From assembly GCF_013359935.1 (NCBI RefSeq), contig NZ_JABMCB010000185.1, forward strand, positions 242,128-306,127: 64,000 nucleotides of DNA, written 5' to 3'. The stretch is from Paenibacillus xylanilyticus (GTDB taxonomy: Bacteria; Bacillota; Bacilli; Paenibacillales; Paenibacillaceae). Every line of letters begins with the position of its first letter. Position 1 is the stretch's first letter. A program made the translations under genes and the position numbers. This document shows positions 9,566-19,043 of the stretch, piece after piece. The notes beneath the pieces are model-generated. The model saw only the letters and a list, made by a program, of their open reading frames with translations. It searched no databases and was not told where the DNA came from.

Positions 9566-10882
9566 TTGGTGAGAAAAAAAAGCTTGGTTGCACGAATGGT
9601 ATCTCTTGTCCTTGTCGTGGGCATGATCGCAGGTTGCTCCAATGATTCAGGTTCAAATGCACAGACGGGTGCGTCTGAAAATTCCGGTGATACAGTCAAG
9701 CTGAAAATGTGGGGAGGTGTACCGCCGGAAGCAGGACCACAGGCTGTTATTGATGTGTGGAACAAAGAGCATCCCGAAACACAGATTGAATATGTTCGTT
9801 TTGTAAATGATGACGAAGGCAATCTGAAGCTGGATACGGCGATTATGACAGGGCAGGACGTGGATCTGTTTGTGAACTATACGATTTCCCATACGGCCAA
9901 AAGGGTGGCATCCGGCGCAGCAGCGGATCTCAGTTCATTCACGGACTATAACATCGACGAGAAAATGGGCACGGATGCAGCAGGATGGAAAATCGATGGG
10001 AAGTATTATGGAGTTCCAACCACGAAGAGCACTTATTTTGTGGCACTGAACAAGGACGCGCTCGACGCAGCCAATCTTCCTGTTCCGAAGGATTGGACCT
10101 GGGATGAAATGCGAGAATATGCGAAAAAGCTAAAAAAAGACACTGGATATGGCTTTATCCAGAACACGGAACCATTTGTTGATTCAATTGATTCGGTGCT
10201 GTCACAGGAAGGGTACACCAAAGCCGACGGAACTTCCAACCTGGATCACCCCATGGTGAGAAAGTGGATGGAAACGCTGAATGCCATGATGGTTGAAGAC
10301 AAGACGACACCCCCGCTCGGAGAGCAGCTGACTTCGAAGATGCCTGTGGAACAAATGTTTCTGAGCGGGGAGGTGCCGATGCTGAACATTGGGGCCTGGC
10401 TCCTGCGCAGCTCCAACAATTTCACCGATTACCCGCGTGATTTCAAAATTGCCTTCGCACCGGTACCACGATTGTCAGAAGATAAGGATAGTTATGTGAC
10501 ACGAGGTGGTCTGGGAGACTACATTTCCATCAATGCAAAATCCAAACACCAGGAAGCGGCATGGGAATTTTTGAAATGGTATGCAGATGGCGGAATGGCT
10601 CCGATGGCAGAGGGCGGTCGATTCCCGGCTTCCAAGGATGCAGATCAGGATAAAGCCTTGGAGAGCATGCTTGGGGACAAGAAAGATACGTATGATCTGG
10701 AGTCTTTGATGTATGTCATGTTTGATTATAAAGCGCCAACTTATGTTCGAACTGTGCCTCAGGAAGTAATGGATTTGCGTGCGCAGGAGTACGAAAAGTA
10801 TTTTCTGGGCGCTCAGGATCTGAATACGACCATCTCGGCCATGGTCACTCGTCATAATGAATATCTCAAGACGGCAAAATAA
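9566..10882 (+). CDS. ABC transporter sugar-binding lipoprotein (family 1)
   Basis: An extracellular solute-binding protein (about 438 aa) anchored by lipid. The N-terminus is MVRKKSLVARMVS, then a hydrophobic stretch ending in the lipobox VGMIAGC, then a Ser/Asn/Gly-rich spacer. The body starts VKLKMWGGVPPEAGPQ, typical of carbohydrate-binding family 1. A gaggggg box at 9552-9558 favours TTG at 9566; the next codon, GTG, is also possible. The kinase, the regulator and two permeases surround it, so it is the specificity part of the importer. No ATPase gene is present nearby, so a shared MsmX-type ATPase probably powers it. The substrate is not readable; an oligosaccharide is likely. Confidence 0.88.
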   Translation: MVRKKSLVARMVSLVLVVGMIAGCSNDSGSNAQTGASENSGDTVKLKMWGGVPPEAGPQAVIDVWNKEHPETQIEYVRFVNDDEGNLKLDTAIMTGQDVDLFVNYTISHTAKRVASGAAADLSSFTDYNIDEKMGTDAAGWKIDGKYYGVPTTKSTYFVALNKDALDAANLPVPKDWTWDEMREYAKKLKKDTGYGFIQNTEPFVDSIDSVLSQEGYTKADGTSNLDHPMVRKWMETLNAMMVEDKTTPPLGEQLTSKMPVEQMFLSGEVPMLNIGAWLLRSSNNFTDYPRDFKIAFAPVPRLSEDKDSYVTRGGLGDYISINAKSKHQEAAWEFLKWYADGGMAPMAEGGRFPASKDADQDKALESMLGDKKDTYDLESLMYVMFDYKAPTYVRTVPQEVMDLRAQEYEKYFLGAQDLNTTISAMVTRHNEYLKTAK

Positions 10883-10927
10883 TTAAGGAAAGAACTACAG
10901 TTTTAATCAAAAATGTAGAATATCACA

Positions 10928-10968
10928 AGGGATTGCCCCGTTTCATGGTGGCAGTCTCTTTGTTTTTT
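10928..10968 (+). terminator. Attenuating terminator between binding protein and permease genes
   Basis: A 10-bp stem (agggattgcc/ggcagtctct with G-U pairs) is followed by a T-rich tract. It falls between the binding-protein gene and its permeases, where partial termination would give more binding protein than membrane subunits. A palindromic aaagcgcttt lies further on near 11037, possibly a degenerate cre. Confidence 0.6.
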
Positions 10969-11148
10969 CGGCAGCATGCTGCGCTGCTATTGAATAGAAC
11001 AAATTGATGTTTCCCCATAACAAGACCGCCGTGGCAAAGCGCTTTTTTGCATCAATCTGTTTTATGAACAAGGTGGATTTGTTACTTATGGGAACCCCGA
11101 CAGGTTGGTAGACTTGGGTTATCCCTGGAAGAAACGAGGCGAAGACCA

Positions 11149-12030
11149 ATGCATAACAACTGGATGAGAAGACAGCGCATGCTGGGATATATTTTTGTCG
11201 GTCCAAACATGTTGGGGGTACTGCTCTTTTTCCTGATCCCGGCAGTCTATTCTTTCGGTCTCATGTTTACAGATTACAAATTTATGAACCCGGATATGGC
11301 GTTTATCGGCATGGACAATATGAAGCGATTGGTTAAGGACCCGCTGTTTTATCTTTCCTTGCGCAACACCCTGATTTTTCTGCTCGCAGTGCCTGTCTCT
11401 ATCGTGCTGGGCTTCATTGTAGCCGTGATTTTGAACCAAAAGATTTATTTGAAAAAGCTGCTGCGTGGGTTGTACTTTATGCCTTACATCACGAGCGGGG
11501 TGGCGGTGGCGTTCGTCTGGATGCTGTTGTTTCAGCCGAATCAGGGCCCGATTAACGGTTTCTTGCGCAGTATCGGTGTGGATAACCCACCTGGATGGCT
11601 CTCGACGACAACATCATCCATGTATGCCATCGATATCATATGGATCTGGTTTATGCTGGGGTACAACATGATTATTTATCTGGCTGCGTTACAGGAAGTG
11701 TCCTCGGAGCTGCTGGAAGCAGCAAAGATGGATGGAGCCAGACCGCTTCAGATCTTGCGAAGAATTATTTGGCCTCTGGTTAGTCCGACTACTTTCCTGC
11801 TGTTGATCACAGGACTGATCATGGCCATCAAAACGTTCGGGATAATCCAGGCTACGACGCAGGGAGGACCGGGTAACAGTACAACCATTCTATCCTTGTA
11901 TGTGTATCAGAATGCTTTCCGGTATTACGACATGGGATACGCCGCAACAGTCTCCTGGGCACTGTTTGCCATCATTCTGCTGATTACCGTTCTTCAGTGG
12001 GTTGGCCAAAAACGCTGGGTCCATTACTAA
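11149..12030 (+). CDS. ABC transporter permease (sugar, UgpA/LacF type)
   Basis: An integral membrane subunit (293 aa) with six predicted hydrophobic helices. The EAA loop that contacts the ATPase is visible as ELLEAAKMDGARPLQILRRIIWP about two thirds along. The N-terminal part (MLGYIFVGPNMLGVLLFFLIPAVYS) is typical of the first permease of carbohydrate importers. The next permease starts 22 bp downstream. The start at 11149 has a modest gaggcg ribosome site. Confidence 0.9.
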   Translation: MHNNWMRRQRMLGYIFVGPNMLGVLLFFLIPAVYSFGLMFTDYKFMNPDMAFIGMDNMKRLVKDPLFYLSLRNTLIFLLAVPVSIVLGFIVAVILNQKIYLKKLLRGLYFMPYITSGVAVAFVWMLLFQPNQGPINGFLRSIGVDNPPGWLSTTTSSMYAIDIIWIWFMLGYNMIIYLAALQEVSSELLEAAKMDGARPLQILRRIIWPLVSPTTFLLLITGLIMAIKTFGIIQATTQGGPGNSTTILSLYVYQNAFRYYDMGYAATVSWALFAIILLITVLQWVGQKRWVHY

Positions 12031-12052
12031 ACCAAGAAGGGGGACAGGAAGT

Positions 12053-12898
12053 ATGGAAGTCAAAAAACGTCTATCCATTGTGCAGCCTGGCAGTTTGCTC
12101 ATCACAATCATTATGTTGGCTCTAGCTATTGTCATGATTATTCCTTTTCTTTGGATGATAAGCACTTCTCTAAAGACACCTATGGAAGTTTTCAAATATC
12201 CCATTGAGTGGATTCCGTCCAATCTGACGTGGGAGCATCATCAAAAGGTTTGGTCTGGGGCCAAAAGCTTCGGTACTTACTATTGGAATTCACTGAAAAT
12301 ATCCATCATCGGCATGGTAGGCGCCACGTTTCTGTCCGCCTTTGCGGCGTATGGGTTTGCACGTATTGATTTCAAGGGCCGCAATACGCTGTTTCTGCTC
12401 TATCTGTCGATGATGATGATCCCGCCGCAAGTCCTTTTTGTGCCCAAATTCATCATGTTTGAGTGGGCGGGAATCTATAATACCCATTGGGCGCTGATTT
12501 TGCCTGGTATGTTCACCATTTTTGGAGTGTTCATGCTTCGCCAGTTTTTCCTGTCCATTCCGAATGAAATATCGGAGTCGGCCTTTATTGATGGTGCAGG
12601 ACATTTTCGCATATTCTTCCGCCTGATTCTGCCGCTTGCCAAGCCGGCACTCGCCACGCTGGCCATCATTGATTTTTCCTGGCAGTGGAACGACTATGAA
12701 AATGCACTTGTGTTTTTGATTGACGAGGATCTGTACACGGTACCTCTGGGACTGCAAAATTTTATTTTGGAAAATACAGTGGATTATAACGGCATGATGG
12801 CTGCTGCTTCTGCGGGAATTATCCCCATGATCATTGTATTTGCTGTGGGACAGCGTTATATCATTCAAGGATTGACCAATTCTGCTGTGAAAGGGTGA
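12053..12898 (+). CDS. ABC transporter permease (sugar, UgpE/LacG type)
   Basis: The second membrane subunit (281 aa) of the importer, with six hydrophobic helices and the EAA-type loop EISESAFIDGAGHFRIFFRLILPLAKP. A gggggaca box just before the ATG at 12053 fixes the start; a longer reading that overlaps the previous gene has no such site. The stop codon overlaps the upstream possible starts of the next gene (GTGATG), indicating translational coupling to the FAD enzyme. Confidence 0.9.
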   Translation: MEVKKRLSIVQPGSLLITIIMLALAIVMIIPFLWMISTSLKTPMEVFKYPIEWIPSNLTWEHHQKVWSGAKSFGTYYWNSLKISIIGMVGATFLSAFAAYGFARIDFKGRNTLFLLYLSMMMIPPQVLFVPKFIMFEWAGIYNTHWALILPGMFTIFGVFMLRQFFLSIPNEISESAFIDGAGHFRIFFRLILPLAKPALATLAIIDFSWQWNDYENALVFLIDEDLYTVPLGLQNFILENTVDYNGMMAAASAGIIPMIIVFAVGQRYIIQGLTNSAVKG

Positions 12899-12903
12899 TG
12901 AGC

Positions 12904-15165
12904 ATGAAAACAGAACAGATCTCCAGTGACATCACAATTGTCGGAGGCGGGTTATCCGGCATCTGTGCTGCGATCGCAGCGGCCAGATTGGGCAGTACAG
13001 TTTCACTGATCAATAACCGGCCTGTGCTCGGTGGCAATTCAAGCAGTGAAGTCAGAGTATGGGTGTGTGGTGCAACGGCACATGGAACCAATCGTTATGC
13101 CCGTGAGACGGGGATTATGGGTGAATTGTTTGTGGAGAATCAGTACCGCAATCCGGAAGGAAACCCCTATATATGGGATTTGGTTCTATTGGAAGCTATA
13201 CGTGCAGAAGAGCGGATCACCCTGTTTCTGAATACGGATGTTCACGAGGTGGAGGCAGAAGGTACGGAGGAAGACCGACATATTCGCTCGGTAACGGGAT
13301 GGATGATGGGATCGGAACGGCGCATTCGCTTCGAAAGTCCGGTATTCCTCGATTGTTCAGGAGATGGCCTGATTGGATTTTTGGCGGGAGCCCGCTATCG
13401 TCTGGGCCGGGAGGCTGCACATGAATATGGTGAAGAATGGGCGCCTGAGATTGCTGACCAGATTACGCTGGGCAGCACACTGCTTTTTTATACCCAGGAT
13501 GCCGGCAGACCTGTTCGTTTCGTGCCTCCGTCTTTCGCCAAAAACATTGAAGAAACACCCATTCCAATCAAACGTGTTATTCGCAGCGGCGATTCGGGCT
13601 GTCACTATTGGTGGATCGAGTGGGGGGGCGAGCTGGACACCGTTCATCAGAACGAACGAATCCGGGACGAACTCTGGTCGGTGATATATGGAATCTGGGA
13701 TTATATTAAAAATTCCGGACAATTTGACGCAGACACCATGACTTTGGAGTGGGTAGGCTCCATTCCAGGGAAGAGAGAATACAGACGCTTTGTCGGAGAT
13801 TATGTACTGAACCAGAACGATATCCTCGCGCAGGAGCCGTTTGCCGACCGGGTTGCTTTTGGCGGATGGTCCATTGATCTGCACCCGCCACAAGGCATGT
13901 ACGCTGAAACCAGCGGTTCCAAGCATATGCATGCCGACGGTATCTATCATATTCCTTATCGTTCATTATATTCGGTGAATGTGTCAAACCTGCTTTTTGC
14001 AGGGAGAAATGTAAGTGCTTCACATGTGGCGTTTGGCACCACAAGAGTTATGGCTACCTGTGCGGTAATGGGAGAAGCTGCGGGAACAGCTGCTGCGCTC
14101 TGTGCGGCCAAAGGGGTTTCGCCGCGTGAGATCCATGACCAGCATCTGGAGGAATTGCAGCAAACGCTGCTGCGGCAGGATGCATCGGTAATTGGACTAC
14201 GGAATGAAGACCAGCAGGATTTGGCTCCTAAGGCCGTAGTTACAGCTTCAACGACATACAGCACTATTGCAATCGACCAACCGGATGCGTCCTATGTACT
14301 GGAGAGAGATATCGGAATACTCTTTCCCGTTGCCCCTTCACTTCAGGGAATGGAGTTACTGATATCGGCAGAGGAAGATACCGAACTTCGGGTAGAGCTT
14401 TGGGATTCAGGTCGGGGAGAGAACTACGTTCCGGCAAGTCAGCAGATGGATACGATCATTCGTGTAGCACAAGGAGAACAACAATGGGTGCATGTCGACA
14501 TAAAATGGGAGCCTGCCCATCCACAGAATGCATTTGTTGTTGTGCGGCAGAATGACAAAGTTACACTGTATCAATCGAGCCAGCCAGTAATCGGCATCTT
14601 GGCCTTTGAGAAGGGTGCTGCACCGCACGCCGTTGCTGCCTTGGAGGAGCATGACGAGCGTCAGCCTGTTGTAGCCTGGAGCATGAAGGCGCTAAACCGC
14701 AGGCCATTTTGTTTTCGCATTGCGGGACAGACGGAAGCCTATCAGCCTGAAAAAGTGATCGATGGTTATAAACGCCCTTACGGTGGCCCTCATTCATGGA
14801 TGTCTCTTCCACTGAATGAGAATGAGAACGGGGAAGCCTGGGTGGAGTTACAATGGGAGAGTTCAGTGACGATCAGGGAGATTCTTCTAACATGGAATGA
14901 TGATGTGAATGAAGATCTGATCAACCTGCATCATCACCGGACTCCATTCGATATCATTCCAGAGCTGGTCAAAACGTATCGGATTGAGGCAGATGCAGAG
15001 GCAGAAGGCAGCAGGGTTCTTATTGAATCCGTACGGGACAATCACCTGCGGACCAATCGGATTGTATTGAAATGTCCCATCTCAACAAAGACTTTACGTA
15101 TCATAATGGAGGAGACCAATGGAGGCTCATGTGCCGAATTGGTTGAAATACGCGTATATTCATGA
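12904..15165 (+). CDS. FAD-dependent oxidoreductase with C-terminal beta-sandwich domain
   Basis: A large flavoenzyme (about 754 aa). The N-terminus has the dinucleotide-binding motif ITIVGGGLSGICAA and VLGGNSSSEVRVW, as in the FAD_oxidored family that is often encoded beside sugar transporters in soil Firmicutes. A conserved block HVAFGTTRVMATCAVMGEAAGTAA closes the FAD domain near residue 400. The last 250 residues contain a region like a discoidin-type sugar-binding fold (SWMSLPLNE, WVELQWESSVTIREILLTWN). No signal peptide is seen, so this is probably an intracellular enzyme acting on the imported compound. The start could be 12895, 12898 or 12904; the aaaggg box spacing favours 12904. Its reaction is unknown. 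Confidence 0.8.
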   Translation: MKTEQISSDITIVGGGLSGICAAIAAARLGSTVSLINNRPVLGGNSSSEVRVWVCGATAHGTNRYARETGIMGELFVENQYRNPEGNPYIWDLVLLEAIRAEERITLFLNTDVHEVEAEGTEEDRHIRSVTGWMMGSERRIRFESPVFLDCSGDGLIGFLAGARYRLGREAAHEYGEEWAPEIADQITLGSTLLFYTQDAGRPVRFVPPSFAKNIEETPIPIKRVIRSGDSGCHYWWIEWGGELDTVHQNERIRDELWSVIYGIWDYIKNSGQFDADTMTLEWVGSIPGKREYRRFVGDYVLNQNDILAQEPFADRVAFGGWSIDLHPPQGMYAETSGSKHMHADGIYHIPYRSLYSVNVSNLLFAGRNVSASHVAFGTTRVMATCAVMGEAAGTAAALCAAKGVSPREIHDQHLEELQQTLLRQDASVIGLRNEDQQDLAPKAVVTASTTYSTIAIDQPDASYVLERDIGILFPVAPSLQGMELLISAEEDTELRVELWDSGRGENYVPASQQMDTIIRVAQGEQQWVHVDIKWEPAHPQNAFVVVRQNDKVTLYQSSQPVIGILAFEKGAAPHAVAALEEHDERQPVVAWSMKALNRRPFCFRIAGQTEAYQPEKVIDGYKRPYGGPHSWMSLPLNENENGEAWVELQWESSVTIREILLTWNDDVNEDLINLHHHRTPFDIIPELVKTYRIEADAEAEGSRVLIESVRDNHLRTNRIVLKCPISTKTLRIIMEETNGGSCAELVEIRVYS

Positions 15166-15194
15166 AGAGCAGCGCTTATGGCGCTGCTCTTTTG
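15166..15194 (+). terminator. Terminator after the FAD oxidoreductase operon
   Basis: A perfect agagcagcgc/gcgctgctct stem with a 5-nt loop is followed by a short T run, immediately after the stop codon. Confidence 0.88.
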
Positions 15195-15289
15195 TGTATA
15201 CAACTACCTATTTCGGTTGAATCGTAATGATGTTCTTGGACGGGAGAAACCACTTTTTGCATTACACTTATTTGTAATGTTTTGTACGC

Positions 15290-15880
15290 TTAGGAATCTG
15301 CCCGCACAATAGTCGAATTGAGATCGCCTGTCAGACGTTGTGGCGGAAATACCATACGCACTGGCGCGATGATGATGGCTGCAAACAGTGCTTTGATCAG
15401 ATCCCCGACAATGTAAGGATAGAACCCCTGAATCATCGCTTCCGAGAATGACATTTTGTAGGCATAAGCCAGCCAAGGCACACCGGAAACATAGATCAAC
15501 AATGATCCGAATAGCTCGAACACGATAAATGCCAATACATAACCGCCGATGCCTCTCAATTTAATCCGTGACAGCAGCAGTCCTATGAGCAGTGCGGAGA
15601 ATGGCCACATCATTACATACCCGCCAGTAGGGCCGAGAAGTACTGCAAGTCCGCCAGTTCCGTGCAGAAGAGGGAACCCGAGAGCAGTCAGAATAACAAC
15701 CAGTGCAATACTTAGAAAACCATACAATGGACCCAGTAATCCTCCTGCAAGCATCACGGCGAGCGTCTGCAAAGTTATGGGGACAGGCGAGAAACCGATG
15801 GGAATACTTATGTAACCAAAAAGGACAAGTATGGCTGCCATCAGTGCACTGAAAACAATACCCCGCAAAGATAATTTCAT
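15290..15880 (-). CDS. bioY: Biotin transporter substrate-binding subunit BioY
   Basis: The S component (196 aa) of an energy-coupling-factor transporter that binds biotin in the membrane. It has about six hydrophobic helices and the BioY hallmarks: the short first helix start MKLSLRGIVFSALMAA, FSPVPITLQTLAVMLAGGLLGP, and GPTGGYVMMWPF. A BirA-like operator lies 34-66 bp upstream, and the genes for the ATPases and T subunit are divergent from it. Together they should form a complete BioMNY system. An aaggga box precedes the ATG. Confidence 0.92.
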   Translation of the reverse strand: MKLSLRGIVFSALMAAILVLFGYISIPIGFSPVPITLQTLAVMLAGGLLGPLYGFLSIALVVILTALGFPLLHGTGGLAVLLGPTGGYVMMWPFSALLIGLLLSRIKLRGIGGYVLAFIVFELFGSLLIYVSGVPWLAYAYKMSFSEAMIQGFYPYIVGDLIKALFAAIIIAPVRMVFPPQRLTGDLNSTIVRADS

Positions 15881-15913
15881 GATTGAACAATCCCTTCCAT
15901 TTTGGTAATCTTA

Positions 15914-15946
15914 TTGTTAACCAAAACAATAAACGGTGGTTAACGA
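15914..15946. promoter_or_regulatory. BirA-type biotin operator
   Basis: TTGTTAACC and GGTTAACGA form an inverted repeat separated by exactly 15 bp, the arrangement of BirA operators (TTGTTAAC-N14-16-GTTAACAA). It lies between divergent bioY and the ECF ATPase gene, so biotin-bound BirA could repress both directions. Confidence 0.85.
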
Positions 15947-15993
15947 TTTGGATCGTACCACAAATGAGGCAAAAGGGAAAGGACCAAATTTCG

Positions 15994-16848
15994 ATGCAGG
16001 ATGTTACACCTTTAATTACACTGGAACATGCACGTGTCCATTATGCCGCCGAAGCAGGCCAAGTTCGCAAGGCGGTGGATGGCGTCTCTCTGAACGTACA
16101 TTCAGGAGAATGGGTCAGTGTTGTAGGAGCGAATGGCAGCGGGAAAAGCACGCTTGCCGCGGTGTTGATCGGATTCACCCCCCTTTCTGGCGGGAAAAGA
16201 CATACTACTCCTGAGCTTGCGGTCCGGGGAGTGCTCCAACAGCCAGATGCGCAGGTGCTTGGAGATACGATCGAGGAAGAATTTCATTTCACCTTATCCC
16301 CATTGGTTGATTCCATTGAGGAACAAATACGGCGTAGAGAAGATGCCTTACATATGGTTGGCCTTAACTATCCACCAGAAACAACGATTTCCCGCCTGTC
16401 TGGCGGCCAGAAGCAATTGCTCAATATTGCGGTAGCGCTGGCCTCGAAGCCTGATGTGCTCATCCTCGATGAACCCACAGCCATGCTGGACCCGGGAGCA
16501 AGGGAACGAATGGAGACCATTGTTCAATCAGTCGTCCGGCAAGGAACCGCGGTCATTTGGATTACACATCATTTGGAAGAGGCAACTTTAAGTGATCGAA
16601 TAATTGCGCTGGAAAAGGGCCGCTGTGTGTATGACGGAGCACTGTCATCGTTTTTCTATGGAAGTCCGGACAAGGACTCCTCTCCAACAGATGCTGAGAC
16701 ACAATCACCATGTGAACAATTGGGGCTGGATCCCCCTTTTACCGTAAAAACGGCTCTCCTGCTCAAACGGCAAGGCATGTTGAATCACGCCACACCACTG
16801 CGACCAGAACAGCTGGTGAAGGAGGCATCCCGTTGCATATTGAATTAG
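15994..16848 (+). CDS. ECF transporter ATPase (EcfA/BioM type)
   Basis: A cytoplasmic ATP-binding subunit (284 aa) of an energy-coupling-factor module. Walker A is GANGSGKST near residue 45, the signature is LSGGQKQLLNIAVAL, and Walker B is VLILDEPTAMLD, followed by an H-loop THHLEEA. The C-terminal extension (CEQLGLDPPFTVKTALLLK) is typical of this ECF ATPase group. The start at 15994 is chosen because the ABC domain begins right after it and an aaagga box precedes it. Its end overlaps the next gene by 16 nt. The nearby BirA site and bioY suggest biotin uptake, although ECF modules can serve several S subunits. Confidence 0.85.
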   Translation: MQDVTPLITLEHARVHYAAEAGQVRKAVDGVSLNVHSGEWVSVVGANGSGKSTLAAVLIGFTPLSGGKRHTTPELAVRGVLQQPDAQVLGDTIEEEFHFTLSPLVDSIEEQIRRREDALHMVGLNYPPETTISRLSGGQKQLLNIAVALASKPDVLILDEPTAMLDPGARERMETIVQSVVRQGTAVIWITHHLEEATLSDRIIALEKGRCVYDGALSSFFYGSPDKDSSPTDAETQSPCEQLGLDPPFTVKTALLLKRQGMLNHATPLRPEQLVKEASRCILN

Positions 16849-18563
16849 ATCGCCTGACTGTTGCAGCGCCTGAAACCGAATCACGAGCACTTCTGCAGAA
16901 TCTGTCCGTGCAACTCAACAGCGGGGAGATTACCTTGCTTCTGGGCTGCACGGGATCGGGAAAAACCACGTTATTGCAAACGATAGGAGGACTCAAACCG
17001 CCAAGTGCAGGCAGCATTACACTGAACGGTGAACCTTTCTGGCAGCATGGGAAGGTACCGCAGTCCATTTTGCTGCAGATGGGATTGGTATTTCAATTCC
17101 CGGAGCAACAATTATTTGCACGAAGCATTAGGCGAGAGTTCTCATACTCTCTGCGTCCATATCGATTATCGGACGAACAAAAGAAAAGTCAGATGATCGA
17201 GGCTCTTGGACAGTGGGACCCGCCATCTGGACAGGACAAGCTGGAGCAGCGCTTCCATTTGGACAGATCACCTTTTGCGCTGAGTGGGGGAGAACGGAGA
17301 AGACTCGGTCTGGCACTGGGGACTGCAACGAAGCCTGAGTGGCTATTGCTGGATGAACCCAGCGCCGGATTGGAAGCACAGAGTGTGTTGCTTCTGCTTG
17401 ACATGCTTGAACAGCATCGACATGCAGGCAAGGGAGCGGTTGTGGCTACTCACGACCTGGATACATTTTTACCGATTGCCGATCGTGTTCTCTTGCTGCA
17501 GGAAGGAACATTGATAGGGGATCTCACACCGAGAGAACTTCATTCTCGGCCTGAATTGCTGGAACAGGCTGCAATCGGGTTGCCGCCTTCCATGCGACTT
17601 GCACAGCAATTCAGAGCTGCAAACATTTATTTGGCTACTGCACTGACGCCAGAGGAGATGGCCGCAAATATTATTCAGTCTAAGTTAGTTACCTCCGATA
17701 AGCTTCACCAGCGTATGCAGCATTCATCTGAAGTGCCAGGGACAAGTCATGTGAACCAACACGAGCCGGCTAATGTGGAAAATTCAATTGAAGTTAAAGC
17801 TGTACCGCAACCTCAGGACCTCTATAGCAGCATGGATCCGCGTCTCAAATGGATGCTGTACATTTTGCTAGTGACGGCAGCAATGCTGCAGCACCACTGG
17901 CTCGGTTTGTCCCTCACACTGGTACCGGTAGTTTTGGCTCTAAGTGCTTTACCCCGACAGACACTCGCGGGCTGCGTTAAGCTGATGAAGCCCTTATTGC
18001 TGTTCTTCATCATATCAACGGCGTTATCTGGAACAACGCTTGCAGCAGAAGGAGGAAATCTTCGGTTCGGCTTTTCTCTGTTACAGGCAGAGGCAACGCT
18101 TTTAAATGTGTATCGTTTATTTATCGTCACTTTAGCGAGTCTCTGGTTTTCGCTAACCACTCCATACGGAAGCATGGTGGAGGGGTTAAACTGGGTGCTG
18201 GGCATCGGTAAAAAAATCAGGCTGCCCGTTGCCTCGTTTGCACTTGCAGTTTCGTTAATTTTTCGCTTTATCCCGATGATCTGGAGCGAGTGGCAGCGAT
18301 TCTCACTGATTGTCCGGGCGCGAGGTAAAGCTGCGCTGAAACCGAATACGGTTCGGATCCGGGATCTGGGACCGATGGTTATCCCTTTATTAATGTCGTT
18401 GTTCCAGCGAGCCGAAGAGATGACGATCGCGATGGAAATGCGAAAAGTACGAGAGAACTCTCTGCTTGGAGTACGCTCCACCTTGTTGAGTTGGTCCAAA
18501 CGGGATACCGTCATCTGTGTGATAGGCCTTATAATTTTTGCTTTATTTATATTGATACGGTAG
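16833..18563 (+). CDS. Fused ECF transporter: ATPase domain plus transmembrane T subunit
   Basis: A 576-aa fusion of the second ECF ATPase with the T component. Residues 1 to about 280 form an ABC domain: Walker A GCTGSGKTT, signature LSGGERRRLGLAL, Walker B WLLLDEPSAGLE. A linker of about 50 polar residues follows. From about residue 334 to the end lies an EcfT-type membrane domain with hydrophobic helices and coupling motifs near RARGKAALKP and AMEMRKVRE, the places of the two Ala-Arg-Gly motifs. The second motif is AMEMR rather than ARG. Start TTG at 16833 follows an aaggaggc box and overlaps the previous gene. In most Firmicutes these are two separate genes. Confidence 0.88.
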   Translation: MHIELDRLTVAAPETESRALLQNLSVQLNSGEITLLLGCTGSGKTTLLQTIGGLKPPSAGSITLNGEPFWQHGKVPQSILLQMGLVFQFPEQQLFARSIRREFSYSLRPYRLSDEQKKSQMIEALGQWDPPSGQDKLEQRFHLDRSPFALSGGERRRLGLALGTATKPEWLLLDEPSAGLEAQSVLLLLDMLEQHRHAGKGAVVATHDLDTFLPIADRVLLLQEGTLIGDLTPRELHSRPELLEQAAIGLPPSMRLAQQFRAANIYLATALTPEEMAANIIQSKLVTSDKLHQRMQHSSEVPGTSHVNQHEPANVENSIEVKAVPQPQDLYSSMDPRLKWMLYILLVTAAMLQHHWLGLSLTLVPVVLALSALPRQTLAGCVKLMKPLLLFFIISTALSGTTLAAEGGNLRFGFSLLQAEATLLNVYRLFIVTLASLWFSLTTPYGSMVEGLNWVLGIGKKIRLPVASFALAVSLIFRFIPMIWSEWQRFSLIVRARGKAALKPNTVRIRDLGPMVIPLLMSLFQRAEEMTIAMEMRKVRENSLLGVRSTLLSWSKRDTVICVIGLIIFALFILIR

Positions 18564-18722
18564 GGTTTAATGAGAGGGATCTCAACACGGATTCATCCCG
18601 GGAATCAGGCAAAAACGCTGCGTTTTTCCAGTAGATATGCATAATTGGGTCGGTTTTCGCTCAAAATAGACGTGCCTTGGATATCTTTTGGATACCTTAA
18701 AGCGGATATGGAGGGACGAACG

Positions 18723-19016
18723 ATGAAGGATAAATTTCTACAGGAAGAAAGGCGCGAATACACCGATGTGTCTACAGTGGAGTCGCAGCGAAATGACCTG
18801 GCATTCGAGGAGTTCCCGGAGGGGCCCTATGGCTCATCTTTATTGTCCGAATCTCTCGGGAAAAGCTCACCATGGCGAGTGGATCAGAGATCCGCGCATC
18901 GTTTTGATTATGAGAACCATGAGCTTCACGAAGGGGAAGTGCGGGATTATCCAGGTCAGGATGTCTTCGACGAATCCGTTCCTGATAACGTGACCAAACC
19001 TCAATATCCGGAATAA
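18723..19016 (+). CDS. Small acidic hypothetical protein
   Basis: A 97-aa polar, acidic protein (MKDKFLQEERREYTDVST...) rich in Glu, Asp, Ser and Arg, with no membrane segment, no cysteine and no domain I recognise. The ATG at 18723 has a ggaggg box 7 nt upstream, and a stem-loop follows the stop, so the gene looks real. Its composition suggests a mostly unfolded soluble protein. Function unknown. Confidence 0.6.
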   Translation: MKDKFLQEERREYTDVSTVESQRNDLAFEEFPEGPYGSSLLSESLGKSSPWRVDQRSAHRFDYENHELHEGEVRDYPGQDVFDESVPDNVTKPQYPE

Positions 19017-19043
19017 TTCGCTTGATCGGTCGTATAGATGAAT

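Noticed and set aside
11033..11046. Palindrome aaagcgcttt as a cre site before the first permease
   Set aside because: The flanking bases needed for the cre consensus do not match, so I did not list it as a separate site.
18600..18640. Short aaaaacg/cgttttt stem after the ECF fusion gene as a terminator
   Set aside because: Only 7 bp with a 3-nt loop and AT-rich arms; too weak to call.
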